DNA from: Leptodontidium sp. MPI-SDFR-AT-0119
Lineage: Eukaryota; Ascomycota; Leotiomycetes; Helotiales; Leptodontidiaceae
Direction of reading: 5' to 3'
Assembly: GCA_020726505.1 (NCBI GenBank)
Contig: JAHLEZ010000012.1
Location: 1,488,001 to 1,552,000 of the forward strand
DNA length: 64,000 nt
Shown: positions 33,495 through 43,968 of the stretch, piece after piece
Layout of the letters: every line of letters starts with the position of its first letter
Position numbering within the stretch: position 1 is the stretch's first letter
Notes under the pieces: model-generated
Seen by the model: only the letters and a program-made list of their open reading frames with translations
What the model was told of the DNA's origin: nothing
Database searches by the model: none
Program-made: the position numbers and the translations under genes

Positions 33495-36400
33495 CAGAGT
33501 GGCCGTTAAGTCAGCCGGCTTTTAAGCAAGCCATTAAGCTGAGAGATATCTGTAAGCCAATCAGCGACAAGATTTTTGCTAGCCAATCAGCTGTAATAGG
33601 GCCAGCTTATAAGCTAGCTTATAAGCTCAGATGATTTTTATAAGTGATTTTGGAGTCATGTTAGTAGGGATGAAAATGATAGTTCAGTGCCTCGCTTCAG
33701 GCTTTTAAGTGCCCCGGCGCGGAAAAACGTCCTCCGATAGGCCAAAATTAGGCGGTGAGACGAGGCAGGATAATGAGATCTCTACTTGAAGGCATCGTTA
33801 GGACACACTAACTCACTTAAATCATCAAAATCATCACTAAAATCATGTCTCGCCATACTACGCCTAATTTAGTCAACGAAGAGGCCTCTAAAGCCTCTAG
33901 AGAAGCACCTACAGCCTCTCTAGCCCCTGTTTTGAACCCCTTTCAGCAGATGATGGCTCTAAAGGCAGTAGCACCTCCTTAAACTCGTTTCTCTCTCCAA
34001 GACAGTTGTAAGAGGCCTCTGCCGAAATATAACAATAACTACGACCCTCATAAGCCTACGAGAGATAATTTACCTATAGATTACTCTCCATATGCGTTTA
34101 GAGAGCCGTTGTTCGATGATTAGCCGGTAATTGTGGCGAATCTTCTAAAAGGCATAGTTTTGTCCTTAGTAACGAAGAAGTTAAATCGTTCGTGGATTTG
34201 GCAGCTTGGCTACACTTTGAGCTAGCCTAAGACTAGAAAAAAGGGGTTATTTTGGTGTTGTAAACACTATAAGTCTATAATCTATTCCTTATTAATTATA
34301 CTGACTTTCTGAGGTCATCACGACTAGTATTTCGCTCGGAATAAGACGTACTTCTTTAATAGTAACTCCCTTAAAAACGCGGAAGGACATATGACGAAGA
34401 TACACAAATTAGACAAATACGGAGATATAAATAAGCTTCCTTCCGACGCAACACCTCCTTTATAAGCCTTTAGAGTCGTTAATAGAGGTTACGATAAAAT
34501 TATACCTTTTTAACACCTTGAGTTCAGGAATGCCTTCACTAAATGGTAGGTTATAGACGATATTAAACACAGAAAAGTAGCGTCTTAACACCTTCGCTGT
34601 CTCTTCAAAATCGCGAATATCGACGCTGTTAACGCTCTCTTAACATCACACTCGATATTAGAGGTTTGGGTGAAGGAGATGTTTGACTATTTTGAACCGG
34701 CGGTTATTAAAGACGTGGCAGAGGCTCAGTCTAAGATTTCTATCTCTTTTGACGGCTGGGGATCGAAGAGGGAGAAAATTAGCGTTGTTGCAATAGTCTT
34801 ACATTATACTAACAAGAAGGGAGAAGTTGTCACAGTACTAGCTGGCCTATTAGAGCTTCCTGGCTATAAGAAAGCTAGTGTTAGTACGTTTTTTTCTGCT
34901 AATCTTTACTCTCTCTAATATCTCTCTATAGATTAAGTATTAGTACTTCTACCTCTCCTTGAACGATTCACTATTAACGAATATAATATCGGTTAGTTTG
35001 TCCTTGATAATGCGCCTAACAACGATATAACGCTTGTGGAGCTTTTAAAGTCTCTCAAATTCGACCCGAAATAGCGTAGACTTCGCTATATTGGACATAT
35101 CCTCAACCTCATCGCCGAGTAGTACTTATTTGGGCAAGATACGAAAACATTCAAAGATGACTTCAAGAAAGCTAGTCCGGAGGTAAGGAGACAGCTGTGG
35201 AGGCAACATAGAGAGTTAAGAAAGCTCTACAACTTAGTTGTACACATTATAGCCTCTAGAAAGCGTAGTGTTGTATTTGACGCGTTATAAGTTGATATGA
35301 ATGAGGGGAAAGCAGCAAGAAAGGTATAGAAAGTGGTCTTAGACGGAGGAATTCGCTGGAATTCGTCATACTAGATGATTATACGCGCTTTGGCTCTGCG
35401 AGAGGCTCTCGACACCTACGCCTTCAAACTACGTCTCTCTCCTGACGCTCTTAATAAAGAGGTGTTTACCAACGATTATCTCGCTAACAACGAGTAGGAG
35501 ACTCTCAGGCTAATCTCTCAATACCTAGAACCTCTCTTCCGACTAACTAAAGACCTTGAAAGCAACCCCGACCGCGATAACCCAACTTCAGCATCCTATG
35601 GCGCGTTGTGGGAGCTGTTACTTGTGTTTAAGGACTTACTGTCGCACTTCGAGGTGTTAAAGACTGAAGTAAAAGCTGGCCGATTTAATAACTACGAAGG
35701 CATACAAGAGTCGATTACGCTGGCGTGGGGGAAGACCAAAGAATACTACACTAAGACCGACGCCTCAATTGCTTAGATGGCGGCACTAGTGCTCCACTCT
35801 CGCTAGAAATGGCAGTATTTTGACTTACACTGGATTGGAGATAACAAGAGATTCGTAGTTACTAGGAAGTCCGTATTAAGGAAGCTATAGGAGAACGACT
35901 ATAAAGGAGAGGTTATAGTACGCGCGGAAGAGAGGTCACTAGAACTAGAGCTTCCGAAGTTATTCAAAGCTACAGTGTTAGAAAGGCTAGCTCCTCCCCT
36001 CGCAGGGAGCTCTATAAGTCGAGTGCCTTCACGTCAATCAAGTAGGAAAGATCAATTAGCGTTGTATCTTGAAGAGCCATTGACCGACAAACCTCTCTTG
36101 TTGTACTAGCTTAACAAGAAGGCTTAGTAGCCACAGCTTACAAAGATAGCTCTCGATTTTCTGAGTATTCCTGCCATGAGCTCGGAGTGTGAACGTGTTT
36201 TCTCTTCTTGTTCTATACAAACTATAGTACATAGTTCTAGGTTATCGAGAGAGTTACTATGGAAGCAGGAGTGTTTAAAGAATTAGCAGCGTCGGGGGTT
36301 TATTGAGATTATGCAAGCATATAATGCTGTAGACTTAGGTAGAGATTTTTGAATATACTTCTATTTTTGAAACAGCTTATTCGCAGCTTATCAGCTCTTC

Positions 36401-36495
36401 AGTTCAAGCTATTAAGCTGGTAGTACGCAGGTAAGTCAGTCAGTTGAGAAAGATTCTCAGCTGATGGCTGACTGATTGGCTTAATGGCCACTCTA
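33495..36495 (+). mobile_element. second hAT DNA transposon, 3001 bp, 8-bp target duplication
   Basis: Target duplication GGTACCAC lies at 33487-33494 and 36496-36503. The termini are imperfect inverted repeats, CAGAGTGGCCGTTAAGTCA on the left against the complement TAGAGTGGCCATTAAGCCA on the right. The ends differ from those of the first hAT, so this is another subfamily, although the proteins are clearly related. It sits in the last exon of the GH31 pseudogene, in the same direction. Confidence 0.9.
33845..36352 (+). pseudogene. hAT transposase, heavily mutated
   Basis: One frame can be followed almost end to end from an ATG at 33845 to 36352: NNYDPHKPTRDNLP, then KISISFDGWGSKREKISVV, RLRYIGHILNLIAE, VVLDGGIRWNSS, and the dimerisation block LDFLSIPAMSSECERVFSS. 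It is broken by many stops, nearly all TAG, at sites where the first hAT copy has Trp or Gln (for example HSR-stop-K against HPRWK, CLKN-stop-Q against CLKNW). That pattern is what C-to-T change at CpA on either strand produces. Long identity of reading frame with few indels shows point mutation rather than slow erosion. Confidence 0.85.
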
Positions 36496-37624
36496 GGTAC
36501 CACGAAAGTTCTTTCGGTCAAGGATTTGGCAAATCTTACGAGCTGCGGTGCGTGGAGTAATGGGTGGGTTATGAAATGGTCGTGATTGGGGGCTGCAGTA
36601 TGAGGGGAAAGAAATATCCATGATTTTTGGTTGATTGCGCTCCTGCGGGTCGTATTCCACCCCAGTTAAAAGGACTTCTGGGCGGGGTAACAACTGTTGC
36701 CAAGGCGCCAGTGCGACTAGGACGAACAAGCTTTTATCTATCTTTGAACTTTCTTCAGCAGATGAACATGTGTTAGGGTAACATTAAGGTCAGATTTGTT
36801 TTTGCATTCTTCTTTTGATTGGTCAGTTGTTCCTAAGAAATCCTCCTGCTGCATGCTGCAGGCGGAAAGTAGCCGTTGTGGCTTGGCGGTTGGCGGCTCG
36901 GAAAGGCAGGTCCACATCCGAATATGCGGGTCAAGCTTCAATATCACCCCGCAGGGTCCGCAGCGTCCGCAGGGCGTGAAAGCGGGTCGGAACATGGGAC
37001 GGACTCCTCATTGGGGTCGTTTTTCGCAACTGCCAAAGCCGACGAAAGCTTATAGAAGCTGTTTGTTCTATTGGTTAGAAGGCCTGCGTAGATCCCCTCG
37101 TATGATTCCTAATTATTCGCAGCCAAGAAAAGGGCGAGTATGCATGGGAGTTACTTGGCATGCTGTGATGGCATTCAGACAGGGCTCGAGGTCAGTTTCT
37201 GAACCTGATCCTCAGCACTCCAGATGTCCTATCACCAGGCTAACTATGGGGTCCTACGCTTCGTAGATCCCTAGTCCCAACTGAAAATCTGTCATAACTC
37301 GATGGATATGGGCTATGACTAATGAGCCTCTAGGGCAGACCACCTAGGTTGAAGGCACCGTTAGGACGGCTTCTGTCCTGCTGCATGGTCAAAGTCAATA
37401 AAGCAAATTGAGTACGAGCTCATGCCGTACCTATTGCCGTTCCTGTTCTCATTCCATTGCCTTGGTTATATCTAGGGTCTGCTTATTCTACGTTAAGAAT
37501 AGGATTTTTGAGTCTTTAGGTGTGATGAGGTTTTAGCATTCGCGAACCCGCCCTGCAGCATCTAAGCAGCCTTCCCATCCGCTGACCACTTCTCTAGAAT
37601 AGCTATCTTATATTCTCAAATCTA

Positions 37625-37880
37625 TTCTCTTATTCGCATTCGCTAGAATTAGTACGCCGCAATACCGCATATGACTAGCCATTAAACATGCTCAGTCATA
37701 TTATCCTATTTACAAGCATACTTCTCAATGCATGGCCATCCTACATTCTCCTACTCGCATCCACCAGAAAAATACGCCGCATCACGGCATATCATTTGGT
37801 ATCCAACATGCTCGGCCATATTCCTGTAGTCGCATTCGCGAGAATAAATACGCCGTACCACCGCATATGACTAGGTGGCA
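37625..37880 (+). repeat. three diverged copies of a CGCATTCGC...TACGCCG unit
   Basis: Copies begin near 37631, 37755 and 37829. Each has TCGCAT-C-C-AGAA, then TACGCCG-A---C-CGCATATGA, and, where complete, an AACATGCTC-G-CATAT block. Spacing is 124 and 74 nt, so the array is irregular. No coding sense was found. Confidence 0.6.
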
Positions 37881-38064
37881 TCCAATATGCCCAAACAAAC
37901 CAGCCATATCACATCCAAAGAAATGGAACACATGTTCATTCCGATACCACTCATTTGATTAAAATACAAGGCCTCCAATCCTACCGGCCACCGCCCCCAT
38001 CCAGAAGAGCGGAAAGCAGGTGAGATGTGTATTTGACTAAGCGACGCTGTCTACATCTCGCACA

Positions 38065-38070
38065 TATAAA
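38065..38070 (+). promoter_or_regulatory. TATA box of the gene at 38222
   Basis: CATATAAAG lies 152-157 nt before the ATG, followed by a C/A-rich leader. Confidence 0.5.
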
Positions 38071-38221
38071 GCTTCGAGATCCCTCTTATGTTTTGACCAT
38101 GCCTTTTACCTTTCAAAAACGGCAACGCAACAGTCAATTCCACGCCCCAAGCCGCAAGCCCACCCATACACCTCTTATCTGATCATTTAACCTTTGATCA
38201 TTCAGCAAAAAGTCTTTCACA

Positions 38222-38857
38222 ATGGTTGCTGCCAAATTCCTCCTCTTGGCCATGGCCGCCTGCATCCAGGCCACTCCAGTTGTCACAGCCCCTTACGCCG
38301 CGACAACACAATGGAAAGCTCTTCCTATTCCCAAGGACAAGATTGACTGGACCGATATTGACATGGACGCCTTCAAGAATCCCGCCAACTGGAAGCACGA
38401 TGGGACGGTTGAGAAACTCGCCTTGAGCGCTGCGAATGCCACCCTCAGCACCAGGGCCGCGTTGAGCGGACCCTGCCAACAGGGAGACTGCCCCGACTAC
38501 TTTGCCGCATTCGACCTGGTCTACTCACTTGTCGCTGTGCCCGTCCAAGGTGACCCTCCTCTCACCATCTTCGAGGCGAGCTCGGCTATCCGGATCAATG
38601 ATTGTGGTCAATGCTTGTACCATAAAGTTGGCAGCACTGTTGGTGACTTTATCCCTGGGGGCTGCTACGACTATAATAGCTGTGGCCGCGACCAACAGAT
38701 CTGTGTGGATCCGGGTAACACTCGCGCCCATCGCATCTGGAAGGACTTGAATGTTAAAACATGTTATCACATGGCGGTGGAATACCTGGGAGATTGTGGT
38801 CCCGTTAAATCACGTGTTGTCCTTTACCCTGATGCTGAGGTTGCTTGCAATTGGTAA
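38222..38857 (+). CDS. small secreted Cys-rich protein
   Basis: A single exon of 211 codons. A signal peptide of about 18 residues ends in QATP. A charged pro-like segment follows (LPIPKDKIDWTDIDMDAF). The C-terminal 130 residues carry about ten Cys in pairs (GPCQQGDCPDY, NDCGQCLY, GGCYDYNSCGRDQQICV, KTCYHM, GDCG, ACNW), so several disulfides are likely. There is no known catalytic motif. Size, secretion and Cys content fit a candidate effector or wall protein, but that is inference. It is intact although surrounded by pseudogenes and transposons. Confidence 0.82.
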   Translation: MVAAKFLLLAMAACIQATPVVTAPYAATTQWKALPIPKDKIDWTDIDMDAFKNPANWKHDGTVEKLALSAANATLSTRAALSGPCQQGDCPDYFAAFDLVYSLVAVPVQGDPPLTIFEASSAIRINDCGQCLYHKVGSTVGDFIPGGCYDYNSCGRDQQICVDPGNTRAHRIWKDLNVKTCYHMAVEYLGDCGPVKSRVVLYPDAEVACNW

Positions 38858-39989
38858 TAACTCTGGGGTTATTCGTTGTGTCTGGAAAATTCTCTTTGGA
38901 GAGGCTTCAACGTGTTCGGGTTTCGATCTTGAGTTTTTGTTGTTGCTGTTTTCAGTGCAGTTATGTTAATGACCTTCGCTATTTTGTTTCCTCAATGCTA
39001 TTTTGGTGATCAGAAAGGCCTTTCCATATAGCTTCGGATAATTGTGGTATACAGATGGAGAAAATATACTTTGCGCGTTCGTATGCTTCTTGTTTGGGTT
39101 CAAAGGGCCTGCAAAGGTGGCGAATCGTGGGAGTACGTATGTACTATTGTCAATAGCGTACATCAAATGAAAGCAGCACTAACTCACTGAATTTGTTGAG
39201 TCTAGAGTGGCTGTGTCAAGGGGAATCATCCGCTTTCCAAGCATACTGGCTGATTGCGAGCTCACCATCTATATAGTCAGTTCAATAGATTAGATTGTTC
39301 GTGAACAAAGATATGTCTGTATATTCAAAGGTCCGTACTCAGCACCCCGAGTCTCATAGAAACAGAGGAGGTCCCATTGATGGTAGCTGCCCCAAAAGTC
39401 TCTTGAAAGTTCGAACAGAGGCTGACTCTCCCTTTGCAATAACATTAATAGGGCTGAGTCGAGTTGAAAGGCCCGAGCTAGCTAGCTTCCGAAAACTGTT
39501 ACGCCGCTTCCTTGAAGAGGTGCGCCGAAAAAGATAATACCTGCCACGGAAAGCCGTAAGTCTGCAAATTCTTGATGTAAAGTAGCAAGTACAAGTGCCT
39601 ACACTGGTTATTACAGGTAATATATCCTGATCCCTCGGAAAGAGCTTATTTGCTGAATAACGAAGCATCCAAGACTATGCCCGATAAGCATAATAGGACT
39701 CCGGCGCTCCTAACGAGAGAGATATTTTAGTGAAAGAAATGCTTAATCAAAGATAATTGCAAAATACTTGCATCTATATTCTGTCTAAACTGTAATAAGA
39801 TATTCAAGAATAGTTTAGCACACTAACGCAGGCTGGTCTTGACCGCACGATCCTTCTAGTCTGACTTGTAGCTATAAGTGGCAATCCATGTATCCTGGAA
39901 CAAAGGCACGAGCATGTCCCGAATCCACATGATCGAGCCATCGTCCCCGCTATCGCTGTGACGCTTGCTCTGTAAAGACAGCAATCACG
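38858..39989. other. intergenic, no gene recognised
   Basis: AT-rich 3' flank, then a stretch with short frames (39295-39537 plus, 39354-39668 minus) that overlap each other and show no domain. Confidence 0.35.
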
Positions 39990-40400
39990 TGTGACAGCGG
40001 CCTCACATATTAATACACGACATATGAAGATAATAAGAGTCTCTTAGAATTTATAACTAAGTAGGAAAGAAAATAAGGAGAGAAGAGCTTTATATAAATA
40101 AAAAAAAAGGGGAGCGCCATAGGGCCAATTAATCTTAGTAAAGCTTGGTTAGCTAGTATACTAGAAATGAGGCTCTAAGCGCACCTAATTATTATACCAC
40201 CCCTCTTAAAAAAGCTCGTCCTCGAGCGTTAGTTCATCTCTTTATTACTATTAAAGTTATTGTAATTATTAACCTTATCTTCCTACGCTTTAATTTATTT
40301 AAGTAGTTTAGTAAGAGGTCTTACTTACTTAAAGCAACAAAAACAAAATTCTTTAACTTTATATAAAGTATACTTCAAGTTAAAAGCGTTGTACTAGTTT
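39990..40400 (-). mobile_element. Ty3/gypsy-type fragment: 3' LTR, polypurine tract and end of the internal region
   Basis: Read on the minus strand, an AT-rich internal tail from about 40400 ends in CTCGAGGACGAGCTTTTT, which encodes the LEDELF-stop pol ending common in fungal gypsy elements. It is followed by the polypurine tract AAGAGGGG (40207-40200) and an LTR (40199-39990, 210 bp) that begins TGGTATAATA and ends CTGTCACA. No second LTR is seen, so the rest of the element is lost. The truncated end lies at the 5' end of the sugar-transporter pseudogene, which lacks a start codon. Confidence 0.65.
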
Positions 40401-40422
40401 AAATTAACGTCATAACCGCTCA

Positions 40423-42227
40423 TTGCAGCATTCTTTCAATCGACCATCGAAACCAATCCTGCAAGAGCATTTAGCAATTGGACACCAACACCATATCGAA
40501 ACTCCTCTGCTAGGCGGACGAACTACTGGCCCGGTGGTTCAAGATACTACCAAGAATGGTGGAGGTATATTCACTTGCGTCACTCGACCTAGGGTCTCAG
40601 GGCCTTCTGCAGTCGTTTCGATTCTTCTGGTCTTCTGCTCATGCATAACATCTACGACTCTTGGATACGATGCTAGTATGATGAATGGGATTAATATGCT
40701 CCCCAGTTATACGGATTACTTCCATCTGAACACGGCTACCATGTCCCTTGCGACGCCATCACTCTGGATAGGAAGGGCTATCGCTGGTTTGACGTACGGG
40801 CAGGTTACCGATGCCGTCGGACGCCGAAATGCCTTCTTCTGGGCAGCTTTGATTACTCTCATTTCAGTCATTATTCAGAGTGGAGTCCAAAATACAGCAA
40901 CATTTGTCCTCGGGCGGATTCTCGTTGGATATGGAACTTCTGCTTCGACTCTTACCGGCCCGACGTATCTGGCGGAGACTCTGCCGTAGCAGTGGCGAGC
41001 ATGGGGTGTCGGTTTATTGAATGACTGTTATTATGTGGGGGGTTTGGTGGCAGCTGGTATCACATACAAGGCGGCGACAATTGACTCAACATTGGTAGCA
41101 CTTCTTTTGTTTGTGCTTGGACATTCATGCTGATCTGACACAGGCTTGGCGAATGCCAAGTGCGGTTCAAGGCATTTTCAGTATACTGTGCATTGTCATA
41201 CTACCTTTCATTCCCGAGCCTCCTCGATGGCTGGCCAATGTTGGAAGACGGGAAGAAGCTCTCACCGTGATTGCCCAGACTTACGCCAACGGGGATGAAT
41301 CGGACGTCATTGTGCTGGCGCAGTACAAGCAGGTAGTTGATACCATTCACTACGAGCGAGAGATTGGAGAAACACTCAGTTTAAATCAACTTGTGAAGAC
41401 ACCAGCTGCGAGGAAGAGGATCACTTTGGCTGTTAGTGTTGCCGTATTCAGCACGATTTCAGGTGAGGAAAATCCCGAATTGAGTTTGCTTACATGCGAC
41501 CGAGAGACTCCAGGGAATGTCATTGCTAGCTACTATCTCGGAACGATGTTGAACAATGCTACCATCGTGGACTTAACAAGCCAATTGCAAATTGTAAGAT
41601 TTTCTCCCTCCATGTCTCGTCAAAAGCTCACTTCCCCAGAACATTGCTCTGAACGCGTTCTGCCTCTGCTGTGCACTCGCGGGCACTTACTATTCGGACC
41701 ATCTGGGCCGTAGGATTACTGGAATTATCAGCACAAGTTTACTGACAGTCTTCATTTTCATCGTCGGTTTTCTGACAAAAGGTAAATATGCCACACAATC
41801 CAATTGGAGCGAGCCAGCACTAAAAGTTTCAGTTTATGGCGCATCCACCAACCAGGCTGGCATCTTGACTACTGTGGCGACAATATTTCTCTTCCAGGGA
41901 GCCTACTCCTTCGGATGGACGCCACTCCTCTATCTTTACCCACCATAGATCCTGAACTACCCAATTCGCGCGAATGGAATGGGGATATTTACGTTCGTGC
42001 TTAATGGCACCTCGTTACTCTGTGTCTTTTCATTCCCGTTCGCTCTGGAAGCTATTAGCTACAAGGCCTACCTGGTAAACGGTGCGTGGGATGTGCTGGA
42101 AATTGTCTTCATCTGGTTTTTCTGGGTCGAGACAAGTGGGAAGACTTTGGAGGAGATCGATGCTGTCATAGATGGGATCAAACACAGTGAGGCGTCGAAT
42201 CTAGAGGACATCGAGAGGGAGAATTGA
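40423..42227 (+). pseudogene. MFS sugar transporter, broken
   Basis: The sugar-porter layout is clear: TLGYDASMMNGI in helix 1, YGQVTDAVGRRNAF between helices 2 and 3, LVGYGTSAS, PTYLAETLP, PEPPRWL, and the C-terminal WFFWVETSGKTLEEID. Introns at 41095-41143 and at about 41461-41519, 41595-41641 and 41781-41831 restore the frame. Two in-frame TAG codons break it, at 40987 (before QWRAWG) and 41946 (before ILNYPIRANGMG). No in-frame ATG is found ahead of helix 1; the frame runs back to a gypsy remnant. It would have imported hexoses or disaccharides across the plasma membrane, but cannot now. Confidence 0.85.
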
Positions 42228-42853
42228 TAAAATTTGGGGCATGTCAGCGCGACCTGGCATTTGAGGATCTATGGACCTTGGCAAGAAAGTAGACGCCGAA
42301 GCGATAGTGAATCTACCCTGAAACAGCGCTCGCGTTAGGCGGGGGAAAGCACCGAACAGCCATCCATTAGCCACCCTCTACTGTTCAGTAAAGAGCCGCA
42401 TAGGATACAATGCCATGTTCCACCTGTTAAAATCGCGGGGTTTGATAGCTTGATTGATCATCTCGGTGGTCGACAGTCTGAATCATGTGCAGCAGGCATC
42501 GGGATCAACCCAGTACCGCCCTTTGCAATCGTCACTCTGTCGTGATGCGCTACCACGAGGCACTGGATGCAAAAGTCGGTTACGGGTAAATGAAATCGTT
42601 CAAGATCAATTCCAGATCTCGGGGTCTTATTGGCGGTGTTGTACTTCAATTTTCTTGGCAACATGTTTTGCCTATCAACAATCAATCCGGCAAAACCCCA
42701 GAATCTACCCCTCACGACCACTCCACATAGGAGCTCTCCAAATTCTTATCTACAAACTCTAGCTACCAAGGTACTGATAAATATTTCCAGCCCGTGTTAC
42801 GTTGTTTTAAGCTTTCGGTCTGGACATCCCTCCGAATGTAAGCATTTCTCACC
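42228..42853. other. intergenic, no gene recognised
   Basis: Two overlapping short frames on opposite strands (42454-42762, 42458-42721) are taken as chance. No promoter element is clear. Confidence 0.35.
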
Positions 42854-43968
42854 ATGGCGAAACCGCCTCGGGCTGGGTATGGACCACTGAAGAGGCCAAA
42901 TCATCTCCTGGCTCTCGGAATAATCACATTCATCTCAGTGTTATTATGTTGGCTGGCAATTGGGGACAAACTTGATTTGATGGACATCTATCTTGGCGCC
43001 GAGGAGGAGGATGGCAAGCACGCATTCGCCACGATCTTGTTGCCGCCACTAAACAGTTCCAGCGATGCTCATGAAGTCGATCAGTATCTCACTAGCACAC
43101 GGATGCTCAACTACCAACTCAGACACAGCAAGACTACTCGGTCGAGGAGAGAGGTCCCATTCCTGGTTATCGTGACGCCCGACATCGTTCCCTGGAAACG
43201 AAAACTTCTCGAGCGAGAAGGCTCAACGGTCATCTTTGCCGAACGGATATCCTTGGGAACAGAATGGATCGAGCCTATGGCTGAGCGATGGAAAGACGTG
43301 ATGCTGAAGCTCCGTCTTTTTGAACTAACTGACTATGACAAAATCCTCTTCTTGGACGCAGACACCTACCTCCTGAAACCCCGGACGGAATCTTCAGAGA
43401 CCCCTCCGCTCGGCCTACCAAAACCGGAATCTCTGAGAAGGAAATTCGACCTGACGAAGCTCCTCTTCCTGAACAGTACCTCTTTGCTACATTGCCCGCG
43501 ATACTACACACGACACACCCCTGGCCACCGCATCCGTGGCCTCGTTTCAATGCGGGTCTCTTCCTTTTACAACCCTCCACGACCCTCTTCAAATACTACA
43601 CTTCTCTCCTCACGCTCAAAGATAGGTTCGATAGTACATACCCAGAGCAGAACCTGTTGAACTATGCTCACAGGGAATGGGGAAACATGCCATGGACGCA
43701 TCTGAAAACTGGGTGGAATGTCAACCTGCCGAATATGAATGATGTGAAGAAGGGCGTGCGGAGCGTGCATGCGAAGTTATGGGCCGAGGGAAATGAGTTG
43801 CAGCCTGTCCCTGAAGAGTTGAGGAGAATGTGGGAGAAAACTAAAGTGGAGATGGAGAGCTTCTATGGGGAGATGGGACATAGACTTGGGTGGCTGGAGT
43901 TGGGACCTGCAGCTGAAAGGTCATGGTTGTCTGGTGGATCTGTGTTCTTAATTGGAACTGTTGGATGA
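42854..43968 (+). CDS. GT8 (glycogenin-like) glycosyltransferase, one frameshift
   Basis: A type II membrane protein by layout: a short basic N-terminus, then a single membrane segment (residues 18-37, LLALGIITFISVLLCWLAIG). The GT8-like catalytic part has KLRLFELTDYDKILFLDADTYLL, where DAD is the metal-binding DxD. The frame then jumps at 43379-43382 (CCCC, one base short). In the next frame it continues with QYLFATLPAI, PRFNAGLFLLQPS and EQNLLNYAHREWGNMPW, the usual GT8 NAGLF and NxxxxxxW blocks. Correcting one base gives 371 aa. No intron fits the jump. It is either an assembly slip in a C run or a recent loss. It likely acts in the Golgi or ER on glycans; the acceptor is unknown. Confidence 0.75.

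Larger units (their letters stand above)
31003..36585 (+). pseudogene. secreted GH31 alpha-glucosidase, disrupted
   Basis: Signal peptide MAGRAVAALVVLCIACMTVLAQ-type start at 31003. GH31 N-terminal blocks follow: DRLHVEITPFVVDSSNSSWY, ENYNLYGLGEV, YGSHSFYLDTRYYE, and after the LTR TDIDYM and PIVDSVIYDPNFAN. After RGKEVNVFMLNPD the frame jumps to SYVWALVVDATKTAMNIRY, so the stretch with the catalytic nucleophile (DMNE block) and the acid/base is deleted. The C-terminal sandwich runs to 33494, where a hAT interrupts it. The last exon piece resumes at 36504 and ends in GAWSNGWVMKWS at 36585. Stops occur at Q or W positions (for example TAA before EPGMTT at 33141, TAG before GLLAAT at 33183). The enzyme would release glucose from maltose or starch ends; this copy is dead. 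Confidence 0.87.
36586..38221. other. intergenic with diverged repeats
   Basis: No gene is recognised. It holds the GH31 3' flank, an unsupported 156-codon frame (36796-37266), a set of diverged repeats (37625-37880), and the promoter of the next gene with a TATAAA at 38065. Confidence 0.4.

Noticed and set aside
36796..37266. 156-codon plus-strand frame after the GH31 tail
   Set aside because: Mixed low-bias composition, no signal peptide or domain, no promoter element. Kept as unsupported.
40423..43968. Sugar transporter plus glycosyltransferase as a functional cluster
   Set aside because: The transporter is a pseudogene, and no other carbohydrate gene with matching regulation is adjacent.
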